Positions 8,487 through 16,276 of a DNA stretch of 64,000 nucleotides are shown here, one piece after another. The notes below the pieces were generated by a model that ran no database searches, was not told where the DNA came from, and was given only the letters and a program-made list of their open reading frames with translations. The translations under genes and the position numbers were made by a program. The stretch spans positions 310,001-374,000 of the forward strand of contig JAHBVO010000004.1 in the NCBI GenBank assembly GCA_019637435.1, in the 5' to 3' direction. The DNA is from Candidatus Obscuribacterales bacterium. GTDB lineage: Bacteria > Cyanobacteriota > Vampirovibrionia > Obscuribacterales > Obscuribacteraceae. Position 1 is the first letter of the stretch. Every line of letters starts with the position of its first letter.

Positions 8487-9299
8487 CTAGCGATTAACTA
8501 CGGTTCGCAGTTTCAAGCCGTCTTGGGTTTGCACCGGCATGTTATATCGTGACGTGGTTGGAGACGGCGCGTAGGCGTTTGCGCCCAACTGGTGGTGGGC
8601 GAATCCGCCGGCTTGAGCAGGTGCTCCGAAGGTGGATTGAGGTGTCACCGCCTGTGGTGCCGCCAGGTACTGTTCGTGCTGAGGTGTCTCGCCAGGCAGC
8701 GGCTCAGGATGATGAATGATGTAACGCTCTCTGCCTTCATGGACTACGCGAGAATGTCCGTACGCAGCTGCTGCCATGCCATCGCTGGAAGGAAGGCCTT
8801 GTGCGCTGTTGTTTGAAGTCAGCGCCTGTTGGGATTGGCTGCTGAAGCTGGACGGATCGCCCATAGTCGGAAGCGATGCTTGAGGTGGGCTGAGCGATGG
8901 AGCGATGTCGTGATGTTTTTTGTCCGGTGTGTAAAAACCCTGGTTGCCGGTCGCATTGATGGGAAGCGCATACTTGGCTCCGCCCACGATGATTCGGTCG
9001 GCGTGCGCTGTCGGTGCTCCGGCTGTAGGCGTTCCTAAAACCTGGTTGGCTAAGGGTTCGTTGTGGCGAATCATATAGATGACGACAAGCCAGAGCGCGT
9101 ATCCGATGAAGAACATAGCGACGATGCCGTTGATGGTAGGCTTGAAGCCGGCGAAGATATCCAGAAAGTTGACTTTGTTAGTCGAAACCTTCTTGTTCTT
9201 CTGAACGTTGACCTGATAAGCCTGTTGAACTGGACTGCGGCCCATGCTGTCCGGCGTTTGGCCGTCGATGATGCCGTCTATGTACGAGAATTCGCTCAC
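8487..9299 (-). CDS. Single-pass membrane protein with a Pro/Gln/Ala-rich tail
   Basis: A 270-residue protein that I do not recognise. The start is GTG with AAGGAG six bases upstream. Residues 1-50 are polar, one strong membrane segment follows (INGIVAMFFIGYALWLVVIY, about 56-76), and the remaining 190 residues are low-complexity, rich in Pro, Gln, Ala, Ser and His (HHPEPLPGETPQHEQY). There is no cleavable signal peptide, so the protein is probably anchored with a short cytoplasmic head and a long exported tail, or the reverse. A decent promoter lies 45-75 bases upstream. Neighbours give no functional clue. Confidence 0.75.
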   Translation of the reverse strand: MSEFSYIDGIIDGQTPDSMGRSPVQQAYQVNVQKNKKVSTNKVNFLDIFAGFKPTINGIVAMFFIGYALWLVVIYMIRHNEPLANQVLGTPTAGAPTAHADRIIVGGAKYALPINATGNQGFYTPDKKHHDIAPSLSPPQASLPTMGDPSSFSSQSQQALTSNNSAQGLPSSDGMAAAAYGHSRVVHEGRERYIIHHPEPLPGETPQHEQYLAAPQAVTPQSTFGAPAQAGGFAHHQLGANAYAPSPTTSRYNMPVQTQDGLKLRTVVNR

Positions 9300-9343
9300 C
9301 TGCGCTCCTTCTGAGCTGCTCGATCACACGAGTCGTTGAGGGA

Positions 9344-9373
9344 AATATATATTTGTGGATGCGCCGGTGTAAA
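9344..9373 (-). promoter_or_regulatory. Candidate promoter of the Pro/Gln-rich membrane protein gene
   Basis: On the minus strand TTTACA (5 of 6 to TTGACA, 9368-9373) and TATATT (5 of 6 to TATAAT, 9344-9349) are 18 bases apart. Transcription would begin near 9336, giving a short leader. An inverted repeat ATGGTG...CACCAT (9373-9397) adjoins the -35 and could be an operator. Confidence 0.4.
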
Positions 9374-9623
9374 TGGTGAAACTACGATCTACACCATAGT
9401 TGTTATATATATTTTTCTCATTCCGTCGTCGCCAAACAAGGGCGCCGGTCAAGGGACTCGGCGAACGACATGAAATTCCGGTAAGTGTTTCAGTCGATAA
9501 AAGAATGGTGAAACAGACAAGCACAAATCGCCCACACTGGTGGTGGCGGTACGCCCCGACTCCGTCTGGAGCGGGCGCAATTGCGAAACGAAGCTCCCCA
9601 AGAAACTTCCCTGGGTTCTCGAA
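9374..9623. other. Non-coding gap before the coiled-coil protein gene
   Basis: No supported gene. AATGGTGAAAC occurs twice (9372-9382 and 9504-9514), and an AT-rich TATATATATTTTT stretch lies near 9405. No terminator with a T-run was recognised for the coiled-coil gene ending at 9624. Confidence 0.45.
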
Positions 9624-10037
9624 CTATCTGGTTTCGATGCCTTCGAGCTGAGCTACTCGCTGGCGGAGGCTCTCGACGACGCGGGGCAATTCGAAAACAC
9701 CTGGTAATCTTTCTTCGATGGATGTAACGTGGCGGGTTAGTTCGATCGAGCGCTCCATCAGTTTAATCAAAATTTGTTGGGTAGCGATAAGTTGCCGCTG
9801 GTTGTCGATTAGCTGATTGGAAATCTTGCTGGTTTCGAGTCTCTGATCGACGCTCAGTGTGATCAACTCGGATAACTTTCCGACTAATTTTTCCATTTGA
9901 TGCTGCATCACTTCATCACCGCGGGTGGTGGCACCCTCGATCGGACTCAATTCTTCGCTTTCGAAGAATGTTTCAAACCCTTCCATCTCAAGATTTTTGT
10001 CTTGATTCTCTTCCGATACGCGCTTTGCTTCAGCCAT
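9624..10037 (-). CDS. Small coiled-coil protein of unknown function
   Basis: 137 residues, not recognised. AGGAG lies nine bases before the ATG. The first 45 residues are acidic. From residue 46 to the end the sequence is predicted helical, with heptad-like leucines (MEKLVGKLSELITLSVDQRL, then VVESLRQRVAQLEG), so it should form a coiled coil or oligomerise. It has no Cys, no membrane segment and no signal peptide, suggesting a cytoplasmic adaptor or structural role. It lies downstream of hutI in the same direction with a 180-base gap. A TATAAT (10148-10153, minus strand) in that gap may be its own promoter. Confidence 0.65.
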   Translation of the reverse strand: MAEAKRVSEENQDKNLEMEGFETFFESEELSPIEGATTRGDEVMQHQMEKLVGKLSELITLSVDQRLETSKISNQLIDNQRQLIATQQILIKLMERSIELTRHVTSIEERLPGVFELPRVVESLRQRVAQLEGIETR

Positions 10038-10219
10038 GCAACAAGCTCCTAAAGTTATCAGAACATCTAGTGTTGTGCACCGAAAGTAGTGCGCGGTCTC
10101 ACTATATGTCCCTAGCCATGGCCCCCATTAGTGGTGGCATCCATAGAATTATAGCTAAAGCCGATAATAAAACAAGGGTGAAGAAAAAGAAAATTTCTAT
10201 CAGATGTGATCTCTCTGAT

Positions 10220-11512
10220 CTATAGAATTGGCGCGCCTTTCTTAACGACCTGTGCGACTGAATTCCAGCCCATGTTGTATGGAATTTCTGCAACTGTTGA
10301 GACATTCCATACGGCTATATCCGCCTGATAATTAGTGCGTAACTGACCGATAGATGCACCACGCCCGATGGCATACGCCGCGTTCATGGTGGCAGCCGTA
10401 AGTGCCTCCTGTGCGGTCAATTTGAGTTTCAGGCTTGCCAGGCCCATGATGAATGGTAGAGAGAATATGTGGCAGGACCCCGGATTGAAATCCGAACCGA
10501 TCGCCACTATGACACCACTTTCGACCATAGTGCGCGCCGGGGCATGGTCTTTCAGGTTCAAGAAGAATGATGTGCCAGGTAAGAGCACCGCGGCGCAGTC
10601 GGACTTGCTCAAGCGGTCAATATCAGCGGGTGTTATCGCGAGAAGGTGATCGGCGCTGTCGGCTCCGGATTCGCAAGCCAGAGCGGTTGCTCCTAAGCTG
10701 GCAAATTCGTCTGCGTGAACTTTCAATTTCATGCCAAGCGCCTTTGCCTTCTCAAAAATTTGGCGAGTATCCTCAAGCGTGAAGTAACCGTCGTCGCAGA
10801 AAACATCCACGTAGATCTCATTCACCGGAAAACCTTTTTTCTCGGCGAGTTTAGCCGCGGCCGGCAGCATATCCTCGATTACCTCGCGGACATATGCCTC
10901 GCGTTGAGTGCCTGGTGGTACCGCATGTGCTGGCATGAACGTTGGAGTCAATTCGACTGGTTGCATTTTATCGAGCTCGAAAATTGCCTCGAGCATATTC
11001 AATTCGCTTGTTTTATCCAGTCCATAACCGGTTTTTACTTCGCAGCTTGTGGTGCCGTGCTCGATTAAGCGTTTGAGTCGTTCGTGCCCGAGCTCGATCA
11101 AGTCGGAAACTGAAGCCCCCCTTGTACCGCGCATGCTGGCGACGATTCCGCCGCCCTGATCTGCAATTTCCTTATAAGTTTTGCCCTGGCAGCGCATAGC
11201 GAATTCCTGGTGCCGATTGCCACCAAAAACGAGATGGGTATGGGGGTCGACCAGTCCGGGAGTGACCAGCTTTCCGCTCGCATCGATTACTGTTGCTTCG
11301 TCTGCCTGAATTTTGGAAAGAACATCGTCACGTTTGCCGCAATGGACTATTTTGCCATCCTTGACGGCAATAGCAGCGTCATGGACCTGTCGTATGTTTT
11401 GCATGTCGGCGCCGCGCGCCGGACCGGATTCGACATATGGCGTCGCCAATTCGCCGATTGGGCTGATTAAGAGATCGACCTTCACTTTGGTTTCACTTGC
11501 CGCTTCGACCAT
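10220..11512 (-). CDS. hutI: Imidazolonepropionase
   Basis: A zinc amidohydrolase of the histidine degradation pathway that opens 4-imidazolone-5-propionate to N-formimino-L-glutamate. Family signatures are clear: the metal-binding DPHTHLVFGGNR, EVKTGYGL, HADEF with metal-ligand His, DSADHLL, and GSDFNPGS holding the catalytic Asp. At 430 residues it is slightly longer than usual because of a short insertion in the N-terminal beta-sandwich (SGPARGADMQN). AAAGGA precedes the ATG by about ten bases. No hutH, hutU or hutG lies nearby, so the rest of the pathway must be elsewhere or missing. A promoter with a perfect TATAAT lies just upstream. Confidence 0.95.
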   Translation of the reverse strand: MVEAASETKVKVDLLISPIGELATPYVESGPARGADMQNIRQVHDAAIAVKDGKIVHCGKRDDVLSKIQADEATVIDASGKLVTPGLVDPHTHLVFGGNRHQEFAMRCQGKTYKEIADQGGGIVASMRGTRGASVSDLIELGHERLKRLIEHGTTSCEVKTGYGLDKTSELNMLEAIFELDKMQPVELTPTFMPAHAVPPGTQREAYVREVIEDMLPAAAKLAEKKGFPVNEIYVDVFCDDGYFTLEDTRQIFEKAKALGMKLKVHADEFASLGATALACESGADSADHLLAITPADIDRLSKSDCAAVLLPGTSFFLNLKDHAPARTMVESGVIVAIGSDFNPGSCHIFSLPFIMGLASLKLKLTAQEALTAATMNAAYAIGRGASIGQLRTNYQADIAVWNVSTVAEIPYNMGWNSVAQVVKKGAPIL

Positions 11513-11539
11513 GCCTCTGTTCCTTTGCTGGAGGTGCCG

Positions 11540-11569
11540 ATTATATCGAATTGGTTTGCGTCGCGTCTA
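11540..11569 (-). promoter_or_regulatory. Candidate hutI promoter
   Basis: On the minus strand TAGACG (11564-11569) and a perfect TATAAT (11540-11545) are 18 bases apart, about 30 bases before the hutI ATG. The predicted leader of about 20 bases includes the ribosome binding site. Confidence 0.5.
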
Positions 11570-11787
11570 ATGTGCAGATCTATAGGGGTTTGGTGGTATA
11601 TGAAACTTGCTGATCCATCGTGTGGCATGGGAGTGCGCTACTAAATACGTGGTCCCTGTTGGCACTAAGTTTGCGGTAAAGCCAGACCAGCGTGCCGCGA
11701 ATGCTAAAAAAGATCAGCGTGCCGGATAGACGCACTTTTCGTTGTGTTGTTGACTGGCATAATCCGGAATTGACTGTGAGTAAACGC

Positions 11788-12147
11788 ATGAATTTCTTGA
11801 AAAAGTTCCTTGGCTCCATACTGCTTGTTACCGGCTTTTTCTTATTGCTTGCGAATTGCTCCAGTCTGTTTACCAGCCTGATGCTTGAAACGCCGGATGC
11901 GCTTCCGGCGAAGTGGCTGGAGTGTTTAGTTGGCGTTGGTATATCATTCTTCGCCTTCCTGGGTGCGCACCATCTTCTGCAATGGACATGGGAAGAAATG
12001 TTCTTTCCCGTGCCCGCCTCTCCTTACATAGGATTTCTCAAGCACATAGGTCGTTTGCAGCAGTGGCAGGTGGGAATAGCAGTAGCTCTATTTCTTTTCC
12101 TGGTAGGATTCGGCTGGTCTCAAGGTATGGCTTGGGTGCAGCCATAG
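11788..12147 (+). CDS. Small multi-pass membrane protein of unknown function
   Basis: About 119 residues from the ATG chosen here. An in-frame GTG at 11776 with GGAAT upstream is an alternative, and the open frame extends further back. The protein begins MNFLKKFLGSILLVTGFFLL, a classic signal anchor, and has further hydrophobic segments (CLVGVGISFFAFLGAHHLL and VGIAVALFLFLVGFGW), so probably three membrane spans with a short aromatic loop between the second and third. No family recognised. A 10-base direct repeat (CAGCGTGCCG at 11688-11697 and 11715-11724) lies upstream, and an AT-centred inverted repeat covers its stop codon (12142-12170). Confidence 0.6.
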   Translation: MNFLKKFLGSILLVTGFFLLLANCSSLFTSLMLETPDALPAKWLECLVGVGISFFAFLGAHHLLQWTWEEMFFPVPASPYIGFLKHIGRLQQWQVGIAVALFLFLVGFGWSQGMAWVQP

Positions 12148-12170
12148 CCACCATTAATGGTGCTATGGCA
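12142..12170. repeat. Imperfect palindrome at the end of the small membrane protein gene
   Basis: Outer arms CCATAG and CTATGG and inner arms CACCATTAATGGTG form a near-perfect hairpin of about 13 pairs with one extra C. No T-run follows on either strand, so it is not a classical terminator. The inner CACCA-N4-TGGTG core recurs elsewhere in the window. Confidence 0.5.
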
Positions 12171-12240
12171 TTCACCGTATTTGATATCACCGGCGATTGC
12201 GGATTTGAAATTGTCGCAGCGTTGTCAGGCTGAAGCAGAC

Positions 12241-13035
12241 TTAGGCGCTGAGCGATAAGACGTCCTTTTCGTCAGTTTCTTGAACGGCTCGAGTTGTGAG
12301 AGACTGGCAATACTTGCAGTGCTCTTCGTTGGAATGTTGTCCCCGGTCGGTAGGAGACTTCATGCTTTCAAGATCTCTTACGACCTCCTCGAAATGTGCT
12401 TTGAATATCGAATCGTCGATCGAGGTACTGGTGGCGCTCATACCATTTGGTTGCATCTTCAGGGTCGTAATCGACACCGATTCGAAGGGCCAGCGCACGC
12501 GAAGACGCTCGCACAGAAAGCGTTTTACTTGGGCTGAAACAGTGGGCCAGGATGAAGAAAATTGTCTCTGAGAGCGCAGCTGGTATTCAACGATTTCCAG
12601 ATGCCGAGTTTTCGGATACCACAGAATTAGATCGAAAGTGTCTTCTAGATATACGCGGACATGGGCTACGCGAGAGCGAGCCTTGAGCGCGACGGCTACG
12701 ACCTCTGCTCCAGCTGGTCTATAGGGTGCCCGAGCGTAACTCATCAGGATTTTATAGCAGAACAAAAACGCTTTCGCGACTGAGTCAGGATCCGCATTAC
12801 ACGCTTCCACTTGCTCTAGTGGCCAGTGACGACCCATGAAAGTTTGGACATCGCCTGGGGTCATTATCTTGCCACGGTTTATCTCGGCAATTCCCTTTCG
12901 CACGAATTGTCTGCATAAAGAAGGTACATTTCTCTTGGTTGGTTGAGACGTGTACGAGGAAACCGCGAGCTCGAAGGCTCGTTTGCAGGCTCTAAAAGTG
13001 TCAATCATTGAAGGTGAAAACAGTGTGCGGTCCAT
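12241..13035 (-). CDS. Degenerate PD-(D/E)XK nuclease-like protein with possible iron-sulfur cysteines
   Basis: 264 residues. The N-terminus (FSPSMIDTFRACKRAFEL, C17) resembles the start of AddB/Cas4-type nuclease domains, where a lone N-terminal Cys joins a C-terminal cluster. Here HCKYC gives C240 and C243. Between them EDTFDLILWY (D135) and LEIVEYQLRS (E150-Y-Q152) occupy the place of the catalytic D and E-x-K motifs, but the Lys is a Gln. The protein may therefore bind DNA or the cluster without cutting, or may use another residue. A fourth cluster Cys was not clearly identified. The next gene on the other side of the intergenic region is xseA, another nuclease gene. The family assignment is from pattern only. 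Confidence 0.5.
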   Translation of the reverse strand: MDRTLFSPSMIDTFRACKRAFELAVSSYTSQPTKRNVPSLCRQFVRKGIAEINRGKIMTPGDVQTFMGRHWPLEQVEACNADPDSVAKAFLFCYKILMSYARAPYRPAGAEVVAVALKARSRVAHVRVYLEDTFDLILWYPKTRHLEIVEYQLRSQRQFSSSWPTVSAQVKRFLCERLRVRWPFESVSITTLKMQPNGMSATSTSIDDSIFKAHFEEVVRDLESMKSPTDRGQHSNEEHCKYCQSLTTRAVQETDEKDVLSLSA

Positions 13036-13397
13036 CAGTCAGACCCCCCAGTTCGAATTTAATTGTGCTACCAGACGTTTGTATGTCATACTAATATATG
13101 GCACTTTCCTAAAATCAGTCAAATGAATTTCATTCGACACAAATTACATGCCACATCCGATAAATCACAGGGAAAGGCTGCTGTGTATGTACTTCTATAT
13201 ATGGTGAGATCGGTTTTTGGATCTGATCGTCAATATTGTGGCGCGATCGGATATGTCTAAGTGTCCATGCGGGTTTCCGAGATTAATTCCTCTCGATAAT
13301 CAGCATAAATCGATCGATTTGAACTATCTTCTCTACACAGCCTTTTCGAAGACAGAAGCTATTCTGTCCGGCCGCCTCTTTCTGTCTGAGGTTCAGC
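13036..13397. other. Intergenic region between the nuclease-like gene and xseA
   Basis: A divergent 362-base gap that must hold promoters for both flanking genes. It has a 13-base perfect inverted repeat AATGAATTTCATT near 13120 and several AT-rich hexamers (TATATATGG near 13198, TATACTAATAT-like sequence near 13090). No promoter pair stands out, and no RNA gene or small ORF is supported. Confidence 0.4.
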
Positions 13398-14627
13398 ATG
13401 TATAGTCTCAAACCGAACAATCCGCTGCGCCCCGTTATGACCGTCGGGGAACTCACGGATCATATAAAGGACATTCTCGAATCGACATTCGACTTCGTCC
13501 TGGTCGCCGGCGAGGTGAGTAACGCTAAGGTCTATCCGTCGGGCCACTGGTACTTCTCTTTAAAGGATAAAGATGCAACTTTGTCTTGCGTCTCATTCAA
13601 GAATTCGAACCAACACATAAAGTTCAAGTTGGAAGACGGCATGATGGTCGTCGCAAAGGGGAAACTCAGTGTATATCCACCTCGGGGCGGATATCAGATG
13701 GTAGTCAGCTCGATCGAACCTGTAGGCGTCGGCGAATGGCAGCTTGCATTCGAGCAGCTCAAGGAGAAATTGATCAAGGAAGGCTTGATCGATGAGACCA
13801 GGCGCCGTCCGATACCGATGTTGCCGCGCACCATTGGAATAGTAACCAGCCCTGCCGGGGCGGCTCTTCAGGACATTCTCAATACTATCAAGCGCCGCAA
13901 TAAGTCGGTAAACGTCCTGATCGCTCCTGCTAAAGTTCAGGGCGACGGATCGGCCGAGAGTGTTCGCGATGCTCTCAATATGTTGTACGAACTCGATCAT
14001 CTGGACTGCATTATTGTGGCTCGGGGAGGCGGTTCTATCGAGGACTTGTGGTCGTTTAACACTGAGATCGTCGCAAGGGCGGTGGCATCATCCCCGGTGC
14101 CAATTATTTCGGGTGTAGGTCACGAGACTGACATTACGATATGCGACCTCGTAGCTGACCTGCGCGCCCCGACGCCGACTGCTGCAGCAGAACTTGTGGC
14201 TCGCGGCTATGCTGAACTCTATGAAAAATGGACATATTTGAGGCGTCATCTGACTTCTGCAATCGACGATCGAATAATTCGAGCGCAAAGGCGATTGTCG
14301 CAGTCCAGTCCGGAGAAGTCCCTGGCTCGATATCAAGAACGGCTTCGCCACTTGAGCGCCAAAGTTTTGGCTTCGAGGAAAACACTGGGTGACAAAATCG
14401 AATACAAATTAGCCGGTCATTGTCATCGTTTAAAACAGCAAACCGAAAAATTAGGAGCACTTGGACCGAAGAAGGTTTTGGGCCGGGGGTTCTCGGTAAT
14501 TCGCAGAGAAGACGGGTCAATCGTGCGAGATTTCAACAGCGTCAAGCCAGGCGAAAAACTGGAAGCGCTTTTGGAAACCGGTCGACTGATCATCGAAGTA
14601 AAAGAAACCAGAGAAGAATGGTGGTAG
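13398..14627 (+). CDS. xseA: Exodeoxyribonuclease VII large subunit
   Basis: The catalytic and DNA-binding subunit of exonuclease VII, which degrades single-stranded DNA from both ends in the cytoplasm and acts in mismatch repair and recombination. The 409 residues match the family. An N-terminal OB-fold (MTVGELTDHIKDILESTF through GHWYFSLKDKDATLSCVSF) is followed by the catalytic domain with GIVTSPAGAALQDIL, IIVARGGGSIEDLWSFN, GVGHETDITICDLVADLRAPTPTAAAEL, a helical stalk, and the C-terminal RGFSVIRREDGSIV motif. GAGG lies seven bases before the ATG. xseB follows 12 bases after the stop, so the two subunits are co-transcribed. Confidence 0.97.
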   Translation: MYSLKPNNPLRPVMTVGELTDHIKDILESTFDFVLVAGEVSNAKVYPSGHWYFSLKDKDATLSCVSFKNSNQHIKFKLEDGMMVVAKGKLSVYPPRGGYQMVVSSIEPVGVGEWQLAFEQLKEKLIKEGLIDETRRRPIPMLPRTIGIVTSPAGAALQDILNTIKRRNKSVNVLIAPAKVQGDGSAESVRDALNMLYELDHLDCIIVARGGGSIEDLWSFNTEIVARAVASSPVPIISGVGHETDITICDLVADLRAPTPTAAAELVARGYAELYEKWTYLRRHLTSAIDDRIIRAQRRLSQSSPEKSLARYQERLRHLSAKVLASRKTLGDKIEYKLAGHCHRLKQQTEKLGALGPKKVLGRGFSVIRREDGSIVRDFNSVKPGEKLEALLETGRLIIEVKETREEWW

Positions 14628-14639
14628 GAGGTATCAACC

Positions 14640-15044
14640 ATGGATAAACCGATTGATTTCGAAATCGCCATGAGAGATCTGGAAACTGTAGTTTCGGAAC
14701 TCGATGGTGAGGTGAAGCTGGAGCAAGCGCTCGCTCTGTTTGAGCAAGGTATGAAGCTGTCGAAGCAATGCGAAGAATTTCTCAAAGGTGCTGAACAAAA
14801 GATCGAGATGCTGAAGCGCGGCGATCAGGGAGAACTTATCGCCATGCCGGTGAGTGGTGAGACCCTTGAAGCCGTGACGGTTGCAAGCGCTGCCACCCCT
14901 GTTCGTGTTGAGAAAGAAGAGACGGTGAAGGAAGCGAAAACTAAGAAAGCGCAGACTGCCGCGACCAACGATAGCGGAGAGCTGATGGTCAAAGAATCAG
15001 AGCAGCTGTCATTTTTCAGCGGAACTGTAGTTCAAGTACCGTAG
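14640..15044 (+). CDS. xseB: Exodeoxyribonuclease VII small subunit with a C-terminal extension
   Basis: The small helical subunit that coats the stalk of XseA. Residues 1-65 contain the conserved pattern FEIAMRDLETVVSELDGEV, LEQALALFEQGMKLSKQCEEFL and AEQKIEML. The typical protein ends near residue 70-80. This one has about 60 extra residues rich in Glu, Lys, Thr and Val of low complexity, with unknown role. GGAGG sits eight bases before the ATG. It is in an operon with xseA and followed by a strong terminator on the plus strand. Confidence 0.93.
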   Translation: MDKPIDFEIAMRDLETVVSELDGEVKLEQALALFEQGMKLSKQCEEFLKGAEQKIEMLKRGDQGELIAMPVSGETLEAVTVASAATPVRVEKEETVKEAKTKKAQTAATNDSGELMVKESEQLSFFSGTVVQVP

Positions 15045-15052
15045 ATGTAAAA

Positions 15053-15097
15053 CGACTCCGGTAGTCTTCCGTGGAACCACGGGTGATACCGGAGTCG
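15053..15097 (-). terminator. Long hairpin between xseB and rplI
   Basis: Outer arms of eleven bases (CGACTCCGGTA and TACCGGAGTCG) flank an inner CCGTGG-AA-CCACGG hairpin, giving a two-part stem. On the minus strand it is followed by TTTTAC, so it can end the rplI transcript. The structure is unusually long for a plain terminator. Confidence 0.6.
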
Positions 15098-15111
15098 TAA
15101 AGACTACCTAG

Positions 15112-15138
15112 CCGAAGAAGTTTACTCTTCGGTTTTTT
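15112..15138 (+). terminator. Rho-independent terminator of xseAB
   Basis: Arms CCGAAGA (15112-15118) and TCTTCGG (15126-15132) with a seven-base loop are followed by six T on the plus strand. It overlaps the last codons of the convergent rplI gene. Confidence 0.8.
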
Positions 15139-15667
15139 CTTCTTCGCCGGCTTCAGCCTCAGTCTCCTCAGCTTTTGCTTTCTCTTCGGAGGCTTCTTCC
15201 TTCAGTTTGTAGGATTGACCTTCAGCGAGAACTTCGAGCTGAACTTCAGCTTGTACTTCCGGCGTGAGTTTGACTTGAACTTTGTAGGTTCCGGTAGCAT
15301 TGATGTCGCCGGATACTTTGAGAAGGCGCTTGTCGATTTCGTGACCAAGACTCTTCTCAAGCAGTTGAGCCACTTCTTTGTTGGTGACCTTTCCGTAGAG
15401 CTTGCCTGTTTCGCCAGCTTTTACGTTCATCACCATTGTTGGCAGGCTGGAAATTTTTTCAGCGAATGCAACGGCTTCGTTGTGGGCTTTTTCAGCTTTG
15501 CGTCGATAAGATTCGAGATCTTCTTCTCTTTTCTTGAGAGTTCCTTTGGTAGCAAGCATTGCCAGACCGCGGGGTTCGAGGTAATTGCGGAAATAGCCTC
15601 GCTTGATCTCTACGATCTCTCCAGCTTTTCCTAGTTTCTGAACGTTGTCTTGCAAAATTACCTTCAT
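15122..15667 (-). CDS. rplI: 50S ribosomal protein L9 with an acidic tail
   Basis: Binds 23S rRNA in the large ribosomal subunit and bridges its two domains through a long helix. The start MKVILQDNVQKLGKAGEIVE is the family N-terminus, and GGAG lies six bases before its ATG. An open frame extends 30 codons further upstream but those residues are unlike L9. The globular N-domain (RGYFRNYLEPRGLAM), connecting helix and C-domain (YGKVTNKEVAQLLEK) are complete. The 181 residues exceed the usual 148-150 because of a C-terminal tail of about 30 residues made almost entirely of Glu, Ala and Lys. The gene stands alone, without rpsF, rpsR or dnaB beside it. Confidence 0.96.
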   Translation of the reverse strand: MKVILQDNVQKLGKAGEIVEIKRGYFRNYLEPRGLAMLATKGTLKKREEDLESYRRKAEKAHNEAVAFAEKISSLPTMVMNVKAGETGKLYGKVTNKEVAQLLEKSLGHEIDKRLLKVSGDINATGTYKVQVKLTPEVQAEVQLEVLAEGQSYKLKEEASEEKAKAEETEAEAGEEEKTEE

Positions 15668-15811
15668 GACATCTCCCGGGCGCCAATGCGCCAGCCGCCT
15701 CCGTCTGGTCTCTATAGATAGACGTATGAATTTACCACGGAGAGGCCTCGTCCTCAAACTCCACGGCTCTTGATGTACAAATATATTAAGAAGATAGGCA
15801 GCGGTGACTGG

Positions 15812-16276
15812 TTAGGAGGTCTCGCGAAACATGCCCCTGACGCCCGATGGGTCGGCTGTGAAGCCGAATCGGCGATAGAAGTTGTCAGTCCCCGGGTCCG
15901 CATAAAGCGTAATTAAGGGAATGCCGGATTGGTCGAGTTCTCTCAACAACTCCTCCAGCACCAGGCGCCCGATGCCGCGTCCCTGATAGGAGGGGCGGAC
16001 AACCATATCCCAGATGGTGGCATTGAAGACTCGGTCGCCGGTTGCTCTTGCGAAACCGACCATTTGACCCCTATCCCAGGCTGAAACTACGGCGACGCTA
16101 TTTTCGAGGGCGCGACTGATAAGTTCTGGTTCGCGGCGACTCCAACCAACCGAAGCGCAAATGTCCTGAACGTCGTCAGGAGGAAGTTTTCGATCATGTC
16201 GAATCACCAAGCCCTCAGGCAAATCTTTCGAGCTATCAGATTTCTTCCAGATTCCGGACAGGACCATCGTCTTCAA
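15812..16276 (-). CDS. GNAT-family N-acetyltransferase
   Basis: Transfers an acetyl group from acetyl-CoA to an amine; substrate unknown. 154 residues. The family core is visible: VVSAWDRGQMVGFARATGD, then motif A VRPSYQGRGIGRLVLEELL with the acetyl-CoA-binding Q-G-R-G-I-G, and LYADPGTDNFYRRFGF near the end. The annotated start is TTG with GGAG just upstream. An in-frame ATG nine bases later (16267) is also possible. Either start lies inside the last codons of rlmD, so translation is probably coupled to that gene. No effect on ribosomal proteins can be claimed from sequence. Confidence 0.85.
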   Translation of the reverse strand: MKTMVLSGIWKKSDSSKDLPEGLVIRHDRKLPPDDVQDICASVGWSRREPELISRALENSVAVVSAWDRGQMVGFARATGDRVFNATIWDMVVRPSYQGRGIGRLVLEELLRELDQSGIPLITLYADPGTDNFYRRFGFTADPSGVRGMFRETS

